Positions 34,435 through 43,093 of a DNA stretch of 48,188 bases are shown piece after piece (position 1 is the stretch's first letter; each line of letters starts with the position of its first letter). The notes under the pieces are model-generated. The model was given only the letters and a program-made list of their open reading frames with translations, was not told where the DNA came from and did no database searches. Position numbers and translations under genes: made by a program. The stretch is from Paenibacillus sp. Soil787 (GTDB taxonomy: Bacteria; Bacillota; Bacilli; Paenibacillales; NBRC-103111), in assembly GCF_001429545.1 (NCBI RefSeq), contig NZ_LMSP01000007.1:60843-109030 (forward strand), in the 5' to 3' direction.

Positions 34435-35973
34435 TTACCCTTTGTTAATTTTATCGTTCATAAGTCTCATGAATTGTTCGGGTCCTAACGGGCTGCTGAA
34501 CAGCATTCCTTGCACTTCCGTACACTGCAAAAGTCTCAAGTGCTCTAGTTGTTCTTCCGTTTCAACACCCTTTGCAATCAAATTCAGACCTAGCCGGTGA
34601 GCCATGCGAATAATGGCAGCAGCCAGCAGCTGATTCTCATCGTCATCTACCAAATCCCGAATTAATGTGCTGTCCAATTTAACGCTATCTAACGGCATCC
34701 CTTCGAGCCCGCTTCGTGTAAATAGGCCTGTACACAAGTCATCCATCACGATACGCACACCGAATTTCTTCAGCATAATCAATTTCTCGCTAGCCTCTTG
34801 TACATTAGAAGATGTGATACTTTCCGTAAGGTCCAGTTCCACCAACATCGGATCCATACCTGTATCTTTCAAAACAACGGCAATTTCTTCAATAAAATGC
34901 TCATCTTTAAACTGCGAAGCTGTTACTGCTAGGGTCATTCTTAACGGTGTATAACCCTCGTCCTGCCAGATTCTCATCTGTCTGCACGCCGTTCTTACAG
35001 CCCATTTCCCAATGGGTATCATGAAACCCATTTCCTCGGCAGCTTTCTTCCAATCCATACTAGTTGCGAGGAGGTTGTCTCCCTTACTCCAATGAATGAT
35101 CGCTTCCATTCCGATTAATTTCCGGTTTGTTATTTCATATTGAGGCTGATAGAGGATTTCAAATTGATTGTTATCTATGGCCAATCGGAGCTCTTTCTCT
35201 ATGTGAGCTTTACTCTTCACCATGGCATCGATGTCAGAGGCATAGAATTGGAACTGGTTATGTCCCCGGTTTTTGGCCGCATACATCGCTTCATCTGCAA
35301 ACGCCATGAGCTGCTCAGGCAGCTGACCATCTAACGGATACAGAGCTATCCCTATACTAGCCGTTATGGTTACAGGCATCCCATCTAGGATAAAAGGCTC
35401 TTCCAGAGCCATTTGAATGCGAGAAGCTACAACTCTTGCATCATCAGGCTTTGCAAAAGATTCTAGTAAAATAGTAAACTCGTCGCCACCCTGGCGGTAC
35501 ACCGTATCCGATCCCCGCAGGCAGCCCAGCAAACGTTCTGCTGCAAGGCGAATTAAACGGTCTCCATTGGCATGGCCTAATGAATCATTGACATCCTTGA
35601 ATCTGTCCATGTCCAAGAACATAACAGCCGCCAGTTGTTCATTACGCTTCGCGTGCAGAAGTGTACGCTCCAATCGGTCATTAAACAATCGTCGATTGGG
35701 TAATCCCGTCAATGTATCATGATAAGCCAGAAAGGCTAGTTGTTTGCTCTTTTCTTCCTGCTCTTTACTAGTAAGAAGCAAGTGACGGATACTTTTCGCA
35801 AAAAATAGACAGATTAGTGCCTGAAAAAGCATACTAATGTAAACGTAAGGCGAGAAGGAGAAAGAAGAAGCAGCAAGTAGATTCAAGGTCAACAAAAAGA
35901 AGCCCAGTACGCCCAAATAGGCCAGCGTTTGTGCTTTCATATGATGTATCCACTTAGAAAGTATGCCTCTCAT
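34435..35973 (-). CDS. GGDEF-EAL protein with degenerate EAL domain
   Basis: The 512-residue protein has two N-terminal membrane helices (about 13-55), an intact GGDEF domain (about 80-240, with DTLTGLPNRRLFNDRLERTL, DSLGHANGDRL and GGDEF) and an EAL domain (about 255-500). The EAL domain departs from active ones: EAI for EAL, LAVTASQ where the metal-binding Asn is expected, and DDLCTG for DDFGTG, while KLD, KGVETEEQ and VQG are kept. Net diguanylate cyclase activity with a sensory or inactive EAL is likely. The start follows AAGGAGG. Expression passes through a cyclic-di-GMP riboswitch and terminator, implying product feedback. Confidence 0.92.
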   Translation of the reverse strand: MRGILSKWIHHMKAQTLAYLGVLGFFLLTLNLLAASSFSFSPYVYISMLFQALICLFFAKSIRHLLLTSKEQEEKSKQLAFLAYHDTLTGLPNRRLFNDRLERTLLHAKRNEQLAAVMFLDMDRFKDVNDSLGHANGDRLIRLAAERLLGCLRGSDTVYRQGGDEFTILLESFAKPDDARVVASRIQMALEEPFILDGMPVTITASIGIALYPLDGQLPEQLMAFADEAMYAAKNRGHNQFQFYASDIDAMVKSKAHIEKELRLAIDNNQFEILYQPQYEITNRKLIGMEAIIHWSKGDNLLATSMDWKKAAEEMGFMIPIGKWAVRTACRQMRIWQDEGYTPLRMTLAVTASQFKDEHFIEEIAVVLKDTGMDPMLVELDLTESITSSNVQEASEKLIMLKKFGVRIVMDDLCTGLFTRSGLEGMPLDSVKLDSTLIRDLVDDDENQLLAAAIIRMAHRLGLNLIAKGVETEEQLEHLRLLQCTEVQGMLFSSPLGPEQFMRLMNDKINKG

Positions 35974-35997
35974 TCTTAAACCTCCTTATCTGATATT

Positions 35998-36027
35998 AAA
36001 AAAAGGCTATTCCTCATCGGAATAGCC
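35998..36027 (-). terminator. Terminator in the c-di-GMP riboswitch expression platform
   Basis: GGCTATTCC (36005-36013) pairs with GGAATAGCC (36019-36027), followed on the minus strand by seven T. It lies between the aptamer and the GGDEF-EAL start. Confidence 0.88.
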
Positions 36028-36059
36028 GTAGGTGTACCTGTTTAGGTAAACTGCAACCT

Positions 36060-36142
36060 GTCGGCAGCCCAGCCATCATTGTTGCGAGAGCAACCTTAGA
36101 TCTGCAGCTTTGCGTCCTTACCTTTCGATAAGTTTGCCTTTT
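36060..36142 (-). ncRNA. Cyclic-di-GMP-I (GEMM-I) riboswitch aptamer
   Basis: The minus strand shows the conserved core in order: GGCAAAC, TCGAAAGG (GNRA tetraloop), GGACGCAAAGC, then ATCTAA, and ATGGCTGGGCTGCC closing P1. This matches the Vc2-type GEMM-I layout, including both stems that clamp c-di-GMP. With the terminator 33 nt downstream it forms a transcriptional switch on the GGDEF-EAL gene. Whether ligand turns it on or off cannot be read from sequence. Confidence 0.92.
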
Positions 36143-36211
36143 ACGATATTAAGAGCAATAAGTGGGACTAATTAACTATATCATATCCATTCCACATTTG
36201 GCTATTTTTCC

Positions 36212-37468
36212 TTAAATAAGCAAGTTAAAGAGCTTGGGATCCTTATTTATTTCGATATAGCCATAATCCTTCTGGGATAGGCGCTCAATAAGCCCCTCAT
36301 AATCATCTTTATTTTTGAGCTCAATGCCGACCAGCGCCGGAGCATCGTCCCTATTATTTTTTTTCGTATACTCAAATCGTGTAATATCGTCTGTGGGTCC
36401 TAAGACTTCTTCCAGAAATTCGCGCAAGGCACCCGCACGCTGCGGGAAATTAAGAATAAAGTAGTGCTTCAAGCCTTCGTACACGAGCGATCTTTCTTTA
36501 ATCTGCTGCATACGGTCAATGTCATTGTTGCCGCCGCTGATAATACAGATGACATTCTTACCGCGAATCTGCTCCCGATAAGCATCGAGTGCTGCGACCG
36601 GGAGTGCGCCAGCAGGCTCAATGACAATCGCGTTATTGTTGTACAGCTCCAAAATAGTTGTACATTCCTTGCCGGAAGGAACAATGACGATATCCTCAAG
36701 CTTCTCTTTGCAAATCTCAAAGGTAAGCTCACCCACTCGCTTCACGGCTGCTCCGTCTACGAACTTCTCAATCGTGGATAAGGTCACGACCTTCCCCTGC
36801 TTCAGCGCTTCCGTCATGCTTGCCGCGCCCTCCGGCTCAACACCGATGATGCGCGTTCGTGGAGAAACACTGTCCACATAGGTCGCAACTCCCGCTGCAA
36901 GACCGCCTCCGCCAATCGTTGCGAAGATAAAGTCTGGAGATTCGGGCATTTGATTCATAATCTCAAGGCCAACCGTACCTTGCCCGGCAATCGTACGAAT
37001 ATCATCGAAAGGATGTATGAACACCTTATTCTCCTTTGTGCAGTAGGCCTTGGCTTGGTTAGAGGAATCATCGAATGAATCACCTGTGAGAATAACTTCA
37101 ACAAAGGATCCGCCAAATAGCTTAACTTGGGAAATCTTTTGTCTAGGCGTTGTTGTCGGCATGAATATTTTGCCCTCAATACCAAGCTGTTTGCAGGAAT
37201 ATGCCACGCCCTGCGCATGATTGCCGGCGCTCGCACACACGACACCCGCTTCGCGTTCCTCCGGTGTTAAGCTTTGGATCACATTATACGCTCCGCGAAT
37301 TTTGAAAGAACGAACAATTTGCATATCTTCACGTTTAAGATAAACGTTGCATTCATACAAGTTAGAGAGCAGCTCATTGCGTTGCAAAGGCGATGGTTCG
37401 ATCACCCTGCTGAGCACATGATTGGCCCTAATAATATCTTCCAAACCTACTTTACTGGAAACAACCAT
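36212..37468 (-). CDS. ilvA: Threonine ammonia-lyase (threonine deaminase)
   Basis: The 418-residue PLP enzyme has Lys56 in RSFKIRGAYN as the Schiff-base lysine, the glycine loop FATIGGGGLAAGVATY, and one C-terminal ACT-like regulatory domain (about 335-418). It converts threonine to 2-oxobutanoate for isoleucine synthesis. The one-ACT length (near 420) is the Bacillus form, shorter than E. coli IlvA (514). The site AAAGGAAG lies 9 bp upstream. No T-box antiterminator or other leader is visible in the roughly 200-bp upstream region. It stands alone. Confidence 0.94.
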   Translation of the reverse strand: MVVSSKVGLEDIIRANHVLSRVIEPSPLQRNELLSNLYECNVYLKREDMQIVRSFKIRGAYNVIQSLTPEEREAGVVCASAGNHAQGVAYSCKQLGIEGKIFMPTTTPRQKISQVKLFGGSFVEVILTGDSFDDSSNQAKAYCTKENKVFIHPFDDIRTIAGQGTVGLEIMNQMPESPDFIFATIGGGGLAAGVATYVDSVSPRTRIIGVEPEGAASMTEALKQGKVVTLSTIEKFVDGAAVKRVGELTFEICKEKLEDIVIVPSGKECTTILELYNNNAIVIEPAGALPVAALDAYREQIRGKNVICIISGGNNDIDRMQQIKERSLVYEGLKHYFILNFPQRAGALREFLEEVLGPTDDITRFEYTKKNNRDDAPALVGIELKNKDDYEGLIERLSQKDYGYIEINKDPKLFNLLI

Positions 37469-37607
37469 TTTCTCATACTTCCTTTCTCCACATTGTGCTA
37501 TTAAAGTTTTAAAGATTATTGTAGCACAACTCTGTCCGCCTGTACGAAAATAATATTGGCAGCGCTATCAGAGAGAGTACGATAATATCTTTAGACCGCT
37601 CAACCAC

Positions 37608-37651
37608 AAGAAGCCTCAAACCCACCAACTGTGGATTTAGAGGCTTCTTTT
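37608..37651. terminator. Hairpin between ilvA and the S-layer-homology gene
   Basis: AAGAAGCCTC (37608-37617) pairs with GAGGCTTCTT (37640-37649), with an inner stem CCCAC/GTGG. T-rich sequence follows on the plus side (TTTTATT) and only TTG on the minus side. It likely ends the S-layer-homology transcript, though it is stronger on the plus strand. Confidence 0.65.
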
Positions 37652-37694
37652 ATTGGTTATGAGAGAAGTTATTTAACTCCCCTCAACCACATAT

Positions 37695-40061
37695 TTAGTA
37701 ATAGTAACGAGACTGCTCCTGAAGCTCAGAACGTCTTTGCAAAAAGCGGTAGAAGGCGCTAGCCGCCTGTGCTTTCGTCACTTCTTGCTGAGGTGCGAAT
37801 TGTCCATCGTCCAGAGACATAATATTCAGCCCCACCACAATCGCTGCGTCACCAACATGCTTAAGTTTAATAGCATCTGCGAAATTGCTATTGAAGATGC
37901 CGTCGAACTTCGTCAGGCTTTTATAGCCAAGCGCCTTCACGATCAGCTGTGCCATTTCTTCCCGATTCATCGCAGCTTCCGGGTTGAAATCAGTACCTGC
38001 ATCAAGCAAACCGCGATCAACGGCATTTTCGACATAGGCAAAATAAGGAGAAGATTTGCTCACATCGGCGAAAGATGCCTTCCGTTCTGCCCCGTAATAA
38101 ATACCACCGTTGCCGCCATTCATGGCAATAACGAGCATTTTGACCAACTCGCCACGTTGAATGGTTTGATCCGGATTCACTTTGCCATCCTTCACATCCA
38201 GCGCTTGATAATCCAGCATAAGCTGAAGCTCATTTTTCGCCCAGTGATTGTCAATGTCGCTTACTGTCACTTTATCCAAGGAAATTACTTCACCCGTTTC
38301 ACTATTCCGCCATTGACCGTTTTGTGCATCCAAGAGGAAAGGTTCACGGTTGAATTTGGGAACGAGTGAATAAACAAGCTTAGCTTCTAGTTTCCCGTCT
38401 GTCTTCAGATCCATGGATTGCGGAACATCCCCAGCTGCCACCATCACTCTATATTTCTCTAGTGGAATTCCACCGATGAACCCGCTGCCTTGGGCCACAT
38501 AATTTAACTTGATGTCGAACTGCGCAAGCCAAAGATCCTTGGCTTTATCGATGGCCAGTACCTGCGGCTTTTGCTGTGGGTATGGCATATTGCTGATAGA
38601 GAAGTGATAACCGGTAATTTGACCAGTCACACGATCGATGCTTACCGTCACTTCTTCATTCCCAGCATTTACGCCATCAATCACGCGCTTAAAACTAATA
38701 TCCCAATTGCGCATATGCTTCAGCTGATCTTCCGAATAATTTTTAGCCGATTGCACACGAAGCGACAACTGATCGGTATAAGCAGGAAGCTGCTTTTTCA
38801 CAAAATCAACACCGGTTGTTATCGCATCTTCCAGAGCAATTTTACCCTCTATATCTTTATCGGCGTCAGGACCGTAAGGGATGTAGCTGCTGTAATTTGT
38901 AATCTCTCCTGTCTTGCTGTTCACGCTAGCCCATGCGCCTTTACCGACGATTTTAACTTTGGAATCCTTCTCAGACGCCTCATTCCAACTTAAATTCCAG
39001 TTCGAATTGGTTTCCCCTGTTTCAGGGTTGGTCGATTCATTATAGGATGCTTCTTGGATTTTGTAGTCGGAGGAAAGATTGAAGGCCGTTGTCACCTTCT
39101 TAATAGCCTCTTCCTTTGTCAGGTCCAAAGTAGCAGCTGGCTTAGCAGCCAGTGGCTTATCGGTTAACGGCTTGTTCCCCTCAGCATCTTCCATCCCTTG
39201 AACTGGATTCCAAATCTCGCCGGTTTCTGCATTCAGAGAGAAGCCGCCAAGCATGTAGGAAATAATCGGTATTTTCTTGCCTTTGGCACCGTATGGAATC
39301 TGATAAAGCAGAGTAAGATTCGCCTTATCACGGAACTTTTGCGCAGCTTTCTCCTTGGAAATCGGCGTTACATTCTGCTGAAACGTGACATTATCATCCC
39401 AATTGTAGTTATAATTCGTAACCTGTCCTTCCCCATTGACGACCACACTGATACCATTCGGAGCAAAAGGCACACCGCCAACAGATCGATCGAACCGAAT
39501 ATTGTACTGGTAATTACCATTCAGCGGCGTACGAAATGCATTCTCCTCTGTATCATTATATACTAGCTCCTTCTGCTTATCTGGATTCACTTTGCTTATA
39601 AAGGCAGAAGCGACTTCCTTGGCAGCTTTGAAATCCACTTTCGGCGGATAGCTTGGTTTGTGGTCAGGGTCATTGTCATTCATGGAAAAGGAGGTCAGCG
39701 TTCCGTCCAAGCCGTTAATCGATACGTTTAAAGAACCGTAATTTCGATCTTTTACCATTTTGGTATAATTAATGTTCCACGTCGGGAAATTCCGGCCATT
39801 CATACTGTAATAAGCATTCAGACTAATGGATTGAAACGTATAGCCTTCCGGCAGCGTTATGTAGGTTTTCACTCGTTCAATGGCTTGTTCTTTGGTAATT
39901 TTGGCATCCAGCTGCTTATCATCCTTACCGGGTGATACAGGGGGTGCAATGGACGTGCTTCCTACACCAGCTTCAGCCGCCCAAACCCCTGGCGCAGCAG
40001 TAAGCAGCAGAGTCGAAGCGAGTACCAGCGTTCCTGCTTGTTTGATTAATTTCAAAGTCAT
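37695..40061 (-). CDS. Secreted S-layer-homology protein with YcdB/PepSY-like repeats
   Basis: About 788 residues: a signal peptide (AGTLVLASTLLLTAAPGVWAAE), then repeated YcdB/YcdC-type (DUF4901) modules (ITKEQAIERVKTYITLPEGY, LTKEEAIKKVTTAFNLSSDY, IALEDAITTGVDFVKKQLP) with PepSY-like TGEI turns, and three S-layer homology domains near the C-terminus (about 605-780; DIDNHWAKNELQLMLDYQALD, FADVSKSSPYFAYVENAVDRGLL, EVTKAQAASAFYRFL). These bind pyruvylated cell-wall polysaccharide, so it is surface-attached. PepSY-like modules often inhibit proteases or act in the envelope; the role is unknown. The start at 40061 follows GAGGAGG closely. Confidence 0.9.
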   Translation of the reverse strand: MTLKLIKQAGTLVLASTLLLTAAPGVWAAEAGVGSTSIAPPVSPGKDDKQLDAKITKEQAIERVKTYITLPEGYTFQSISLNAYYSMNGRNFPTWNINYTKMVKDRNYGSLNVSINGLDGTLTSFSMNDNDPDHKPSYPPKVDFKAAKEVASAFISKVNPDKQKELVYNDTEENAFRTPLNGNYQYNIRFDRSVGGVPFAPNGISVVVNGEGQVTNYNYNWDDNVTFQQNVTPISKEKAAQKFRDKANLTLLYQIPYGAKGKKIPIISYMLGGFSLNAETGEIWNPVQGMEDAEGNKPLTDKPLAAKPAATLDLTKEEAIKKVTTAFNLSSDYKIQEASYNESTNPETGETNSNWNLSWNEASEKDSKVKIVGKGAWASVNSKTGEITNYSSYIPYGPDADKDIEGKIALEDAITTGVDFVKKQLPAYTDQLSLRVQSAKNYSEDQLKHMRNWDISFKRVIDGVNAGNEEVTVSIDRVTGQITGYHFSISNMPYPQQKPQVLAIDKAKDLWLAQFDIKLNYVAQGSGFIGGIPLEKYRVMVAAGDVPQSMDLKTDGKLEAKLVYSLVPKFNREPFLLDAQNGQWRNSETGEVISLDKVTVSDIDNHWAKNELQLMLDYQALDVKDGKVNPDQTIQRGELVKMLVIAMNGGNGGIYYGAERKASFADVSKSSPYFAYVENAVDRGLLDAGTDFNPEAAMNREEMAQLIVKALGYKSLTKFDGIFNSNFADAIKLKHVGDAAIVVGLNIMSLDDGQFAPQQEVTKAQAASAFYRFLQRRSELQEQSRYYY

Positions 40062-40241
40062 CTTCCTCCTCAACATTTTGCGTTTCAAAAGCTTTAGAGA
40101 CATAGATCTTCCATAATAATCCTCGACGTATATAACTGGAAAAAAGTTGCTTTAGAACACTCAATAAATGCTACATATTTTTATATACACGAAATGTCGC
40201 TAGATCGAAACGGTTTATAGCTAAAACTCTAGACGACTCAA

Positions 40242-40289
40242 CAAAAAACACATGTTTGCGCACCCTTGATCGAATGAACATACATGTGT
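40242..40289 (-). terminator. Terminator of the rluF-like gene
   Basis: ACACATGT (40248-40255) pairs with ACATGTGT (40282-40289), with a 26-nt loop and six T on the minus strand. The large loop lowers certainty. Confidence 0.55.
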
Positions 40290-40306
40290 AATTTTTATTG
40301 CAAATA

Positions 40307-41017
40307 TTATCTTGATTGGGAGTTCTCCTTGCTAAGTGTATGCATTAAATCCTGCATTTCACCTTGCGTCAAATTCCGCCATTTGCCCACTTTCAAATTG
40401 CCCAGATGGATATGCATGATCCGAACCCTCTGCAAACGCACTACCCGATACCCGAACGCTTCGCACATCCGACGAATTTGCCGGTTAAGCCCTTGCGTGA
40501 GAATGATTCGGAAAACGCGGTCGCCAACTTGGTAAATCTCACAAGGCTTCGTCATCGTGCCCAGAATTCGGACCCCGCTCGCCATTCCTTGCAAAAACAT
40601 CGGTGTAATCGGTCGATTGACCGTCACGATGTATTCTTTATCATGGTTGTTCTCCGCTCGCAGAATCTGATTCACAATATCTCCGTTATTGGTCAAAAGG
40701 ATGAGCCCTTCAGAATCTTTATCCAGTCTGCCGATCGGAAAAATACGCTCCGAATGCCCGACGAAATCAACAATGTTGCCTTTGATATGCGCTTCTGTTG
40801 TACTTGTGATCCCTACAGGCTTGTTGAGTGCAATATAAACATGTTCCTTCTTCTCGCCAATCGGTCGACCATCGATCCGAACCTCATCCCCAGGGCCAAC
40901 GACACTCCCCAGTCCAGCAACCTCACCATTAATCGTAACGCGCTTCGCCTCTACCCACTTGTCCGCTTCCCGTCTGGAGCAAACACCGGTTTCGCTAATA
41001 AATTTATTAATTCTCAT
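40307..41017 (-). CDS. rluF: RNA pseudouridine synthase, RluF/RsuA family
   Basis: The 236-residue enzyme has an N-terminal S4 RNA-binding domain (MRINKFISETGVCSRREADKW...), the catalytic Asp motif GRLDKDSEGL and a C-terminal segment (LTQGLNRQIRRMCEAFGYRVVRLQRVRI) typical of RluF. It isomerises uridine in 23S rRNA (positions 2604/2605 in E. coli RluF). It stands alone with its own terminator. The S4-domain family contains close paralogues (RluB, RsuA); RluF is favoured by the IRRMCEAFGY segment. Confidence 0.9.
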   Translation of the reverse strand: MRINKFISETGVCSRREADKWVEAKRVTINGEVAGLGSVVGPGDEVRIDGRPIGEKKEHVYIALNKPVGITSTTEAHIKGNIVDFVGHSERIFPIGRLDKDSEGLILLTNNGDIVNQILRAENNHDKEYIVTVNRPITPMFLQGMASGVRILGTMTKPCEIYQVGDRVFRIILTQGLNRQIRRMCEAFGYRVVRLQRVRIMHIHLGNLKVGKWRNLTQGEMQDLMHTLSKENSQSR

Positions 41018-41235
41018 GCTTGGGAAATCCCCTTCTTTGCCGTAATCAAGTACCTCCTATTATGCTGGATTCATCCACTCGGTTCAAGTAGCGTTCAAAG
41101 GGATCGATGTTGGCGACATGTTTGCAGAAAATAGAGTATCAAGAGAATGTGAGCACAAGCTCGACTAAGTTCCTCCACGAGTGTGATAAGCGGTATAATA
41201 ATGATAACCATTAACGAAACAGGGAGGCCCCAATC

Positions 41236-41859
41236 ATGCATATTCTCATACTAGGAGCCACAGGTAGAGTAGGAAGAAGAATATTGGAAAAAGCACTAGC
41301 GGACGGCCACGAAGTCACAGCGCTCGTTCGAAGCCCGGAGAAGCTGACGGGAATTCACTCCGAAGGCTTAGCCTTGTTGGAAGGCGACGCTCGTAACAGA
41401 GATGATCTACATGCTGCCCTCCGCGGGGCGGAGCTGGTCATAAGCTGCCTCGGCACCGATGGCGGCACGGTGCTGACCGAGTTCACGCCTCTACTCATAG
41501 AGGCTATGAAGACACACGGCGTGAGCCGAATCGTCACTGTCGGTACAGCCGGCATTCTGCAAAGCAGAGAGCATCCCGGCTTGCTGCGCTATGAGGCGCC
41601 GGACTCCCGGCGCTCTAGGACGCGCGCCGCTGAGGAGCATCGCAAAGCGTGGGAGCAGCTCGCCGCCTCGGGCTTAAGTTGGACAGTCGTCTGTCCAACT
41701 TATTTACCCGACGGCGAGCCACTGGGGCAGTACCGCGCCCAGCGGGACTATTTGCCCGAAGGCGGGATGTCCATCTCCGTTGGCGACACCGCGGCTTTCA
41801 CGTACCGAGCCGCTCTCGATGGCGAGTATGTAGGGGTGCGTGTGGGGATTGCTTATTAG
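41236..41859 (+). CDS. NAD(P)-binding protein of the NmrA/atypical SDR type
   Basis: The 207-residue Rossmann protein begins with the cofactor motif ILGATGRVGRRIL, with LEGDARN and VTVGTAGIL in the expected places and no classical Tyr-x3-Lys site. Such proteins are flavin reductase-like or redox sensors; no substrate can be assigned. The start follows GGGAGG. The 3' half is more GC-rich than the 5' half. A pentamer repeat begins right after its stop. Confidence 0.87.
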   Translation: MHILILGATGRVGRRILEKALADGHEVTALVRSPEKLTGIHSEGLALLEGDARNRDDLHAALRGAELVISCLGTDGGTVLTEFTPLLIEAMKTHGVSRIVTVGTAGILQSREHPGLLRYEAPDSRRSRTRAAEEHRKAWEQLAASGLSWTVVCPTYLPDGEPLGQYRAQRDYLPEGGMSISVGDTAAFTYRAALDGEYVGVRVGIAY

Positions 41860-42276
41860 CTAGTAGAGTAGAGTAGAGTAGAACAGAACAGAACAGAGCA
41901 GAACAGAGCAAACAAAATATAACACTCGGCTTACGCGTCCTTGGTTGAGAGTGATTTATGGCTGAGGCAAAGCAATCTACGCCCAAGAGACGTAATGCTG
42001 AAACAATCGCTAACCCATCCGTGTGATTGTTGTACTTTGTACAACTTTATAAAAGCTAATTCACTGTTGTCAGCGCGATTGTTGCAAAAACTATCAAAAA
42101 CTACAACAATTTCAGCCTAAAGTAGCTGTATAGCCTATAAACAGACTAGATTGTTGTAGAATGTACAACAATCTAGGATTTCCAAGCAGAAATCAAGGAA
42201 ATTGTTGTACGCAGTACAACTTGCCTTACCTTTTTAACTTCGTCACCTCACCCTCCCCTTACCAAAAATTTTGTAA
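41860..42276. other. Gene-free stretch with pentamer repeats and three palindromes
   Basis: At 41864-41911 the units AGAGT, AGAAC and AGAGC repeat about nine times. Three 17-bp palindromes GTTGTA-N5-TACAAC lie at 42029-42045, 42152-42168 (inside perfect 13-bp arms at 42146-42158 and 42164-42176) and 42204-42220. A looser pair (GATTGTTG ... CAACAAT) lies around 42077-42110. No believable ORF is present. Confidence 0.8.
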
Positions 42277-42327
42277 AAAAAAGACGGATGGAAGCCAACT
42301 AAACTGGCCTCCACCCGTCTTTTTTTA
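42277..42327. terminator. Terminator of the small membrane protein gene (bidirectional)
   Basis: AAAAAAGACGG-x-TGG-x-GCCA pairs with TGGC-CCACCCGTCTTTTTT around a short loop. A/T runs flank both sides, and it lies just past the stop at 42346. Confidence 0.8.
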
Positions 42328-42345
42328 TACGAGCAACTAGTAACC

Positions 42346-42651
42346 TCATCTTCTTCCCTTCGCCAATGCCTGGATGTTGATCCATGAAACAACGATCCCT
42401 ATCACACGGAAAAGGTACCCTGCAACAGGGATAAAACTCAAGAAAGCCATAACAATATTGATGACCGTCTTGGTCGTGGTCCCATTGCTTGTAAGTATGG
42501 CAAAGACCAGGTTGACAAACACGAGTGGGATCACCCAAGAGCACGACCACAAATATACAAACGGAATAAGACCAAGCAAGTATCCGACAGCAATAGCGAT
42601 TTCGGACAAAAGCTGAAGCAAGTTTAACAATCGAATCGTTTCTGGACGCAT
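42346..42651 (-). CDS. Small membrane protein, three helices, function unknown
   Basis: The 101-residue protein has hydrophobic segments at about 11-30, 34-55 and 66-90, and ends in a basic tail (ALAKGRR). I recognise no family. The ATG at 42651 follows GGAGGAG; an overlapping frame at 42299-42772 is rejected because it lacks this site and reads cysteine-rich nonsense. It stands between a terminator and the toxin-antitoxin locus. Confidence 0.7.
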   Translation of the reverse strand: MRPETIRLLNLLQLLSEIAIAVGYLLGLIPFVYLWSCSWVIPLVFVNLVFAILTSNGTTTKTVINIVMAFLSFIPVAGYLFRVIGIVVSWINIQALAKGRR

Positions 42652-42792
42652 GATGCTCCTCCATTTCAAATAGGGAAATATTACTTATTGTAGCATAGGA
42701 CCGACAGATAGTCTTTAGTGCGGTTAAAGAGCCTTGTCCGCAGTGGAGTTCATTCTGGTTCAGATGCTGCAATAGGCTGTTTCCCTTTTATA

Positions 42793-42821
42793 TTGCGTGT
42801 CTAAAGCATACGTAGTATGAT
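42793..42821 (+). promoter_or_regulatory. Putative promoter of the antisense (antitoxin) RNA
   Basis: TTGCGT (42793-42798), a 17-bp spacer and TATGAT (42816-42821) point toward the toxin gene from its 3' side. A TATAAT also overlaps at 42822. No ORF follows. Confidence 0.5.
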
Positions 42822-42833
42822 TATAATAACAAA

Positions 42834-42858
42834 GAGACGGTGCGGCCAACACCATCTC
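42834..42858 (-). terminator. Terminator of the toxin mRNA
   Basis: The minus-strand stem GAGATGGTG / CACCGTCTC (one G-U pair) is followed by TTTGTTATT. It lies about 80 bp past the toxin stop. A further hairpin with arms TAACCCACT / AGTGGGTTA (42907-42942) overlaps the stop codon. Confidence 0.65.
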
Positions 42859-42937
42859 CTGCACAGACTTGGGTGTGAATACCCTCCGGGTAGTAACGCA
42901 GAGCAGTAACCCACTAGGCCTTCAACCTATGAGTGGG

Positions 42938-43024
42938 TTACTTCCGTTTATCGATGTATGTCAATAGCGCCAGTATAAAGCTACCGAACGCAAGCATGAT
43001 TACAATCGTTTGGAAAGTTTCCAT
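42938..43024 (-). CDS. Small hydrophobic toxin, putative holin-like, type I toxin-antitoxin
   Basis: A 28-residue peptide starting METFQTIVIMLAFGSF and ending YIDKRK: one membrane helix with a charged tail. This is the pattern of the 'putative holin-like toxin' peptides of Firmicutes. The binding site AAAGGAGGGTGATGCC is very strong. An opposing promoter and terminators fit a type I system in which an antisense RNA silences the toxin mRNA. Expressed freely, it would depolarise or damage the membrane (family knowledge). Confidence 0.75.
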   Translation of the reverse strand: METFQTIVIMLAFGSFILALLTYIDKRK

Positions 43025-43093
43025 GGCATCACCCTCCTTTCTGGAGGAGAATGCTCACCCGAGGTTGTCCTGTACCAACTTAATATATCATAC

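Noticed and set aside
37469..37694. T-box leader for ilvA
   Set aside because: No AGGGTGGNACCGCG-type antiterminator sequence is visible.
42299..42772. Minus-strand frame of 157 codons overlapping the small membrane protein
   Set aside because: The 101-residue frame has the binding site and clear membrane helices; this one is out of frame, with a cysteine- and histidine-rich random composition.
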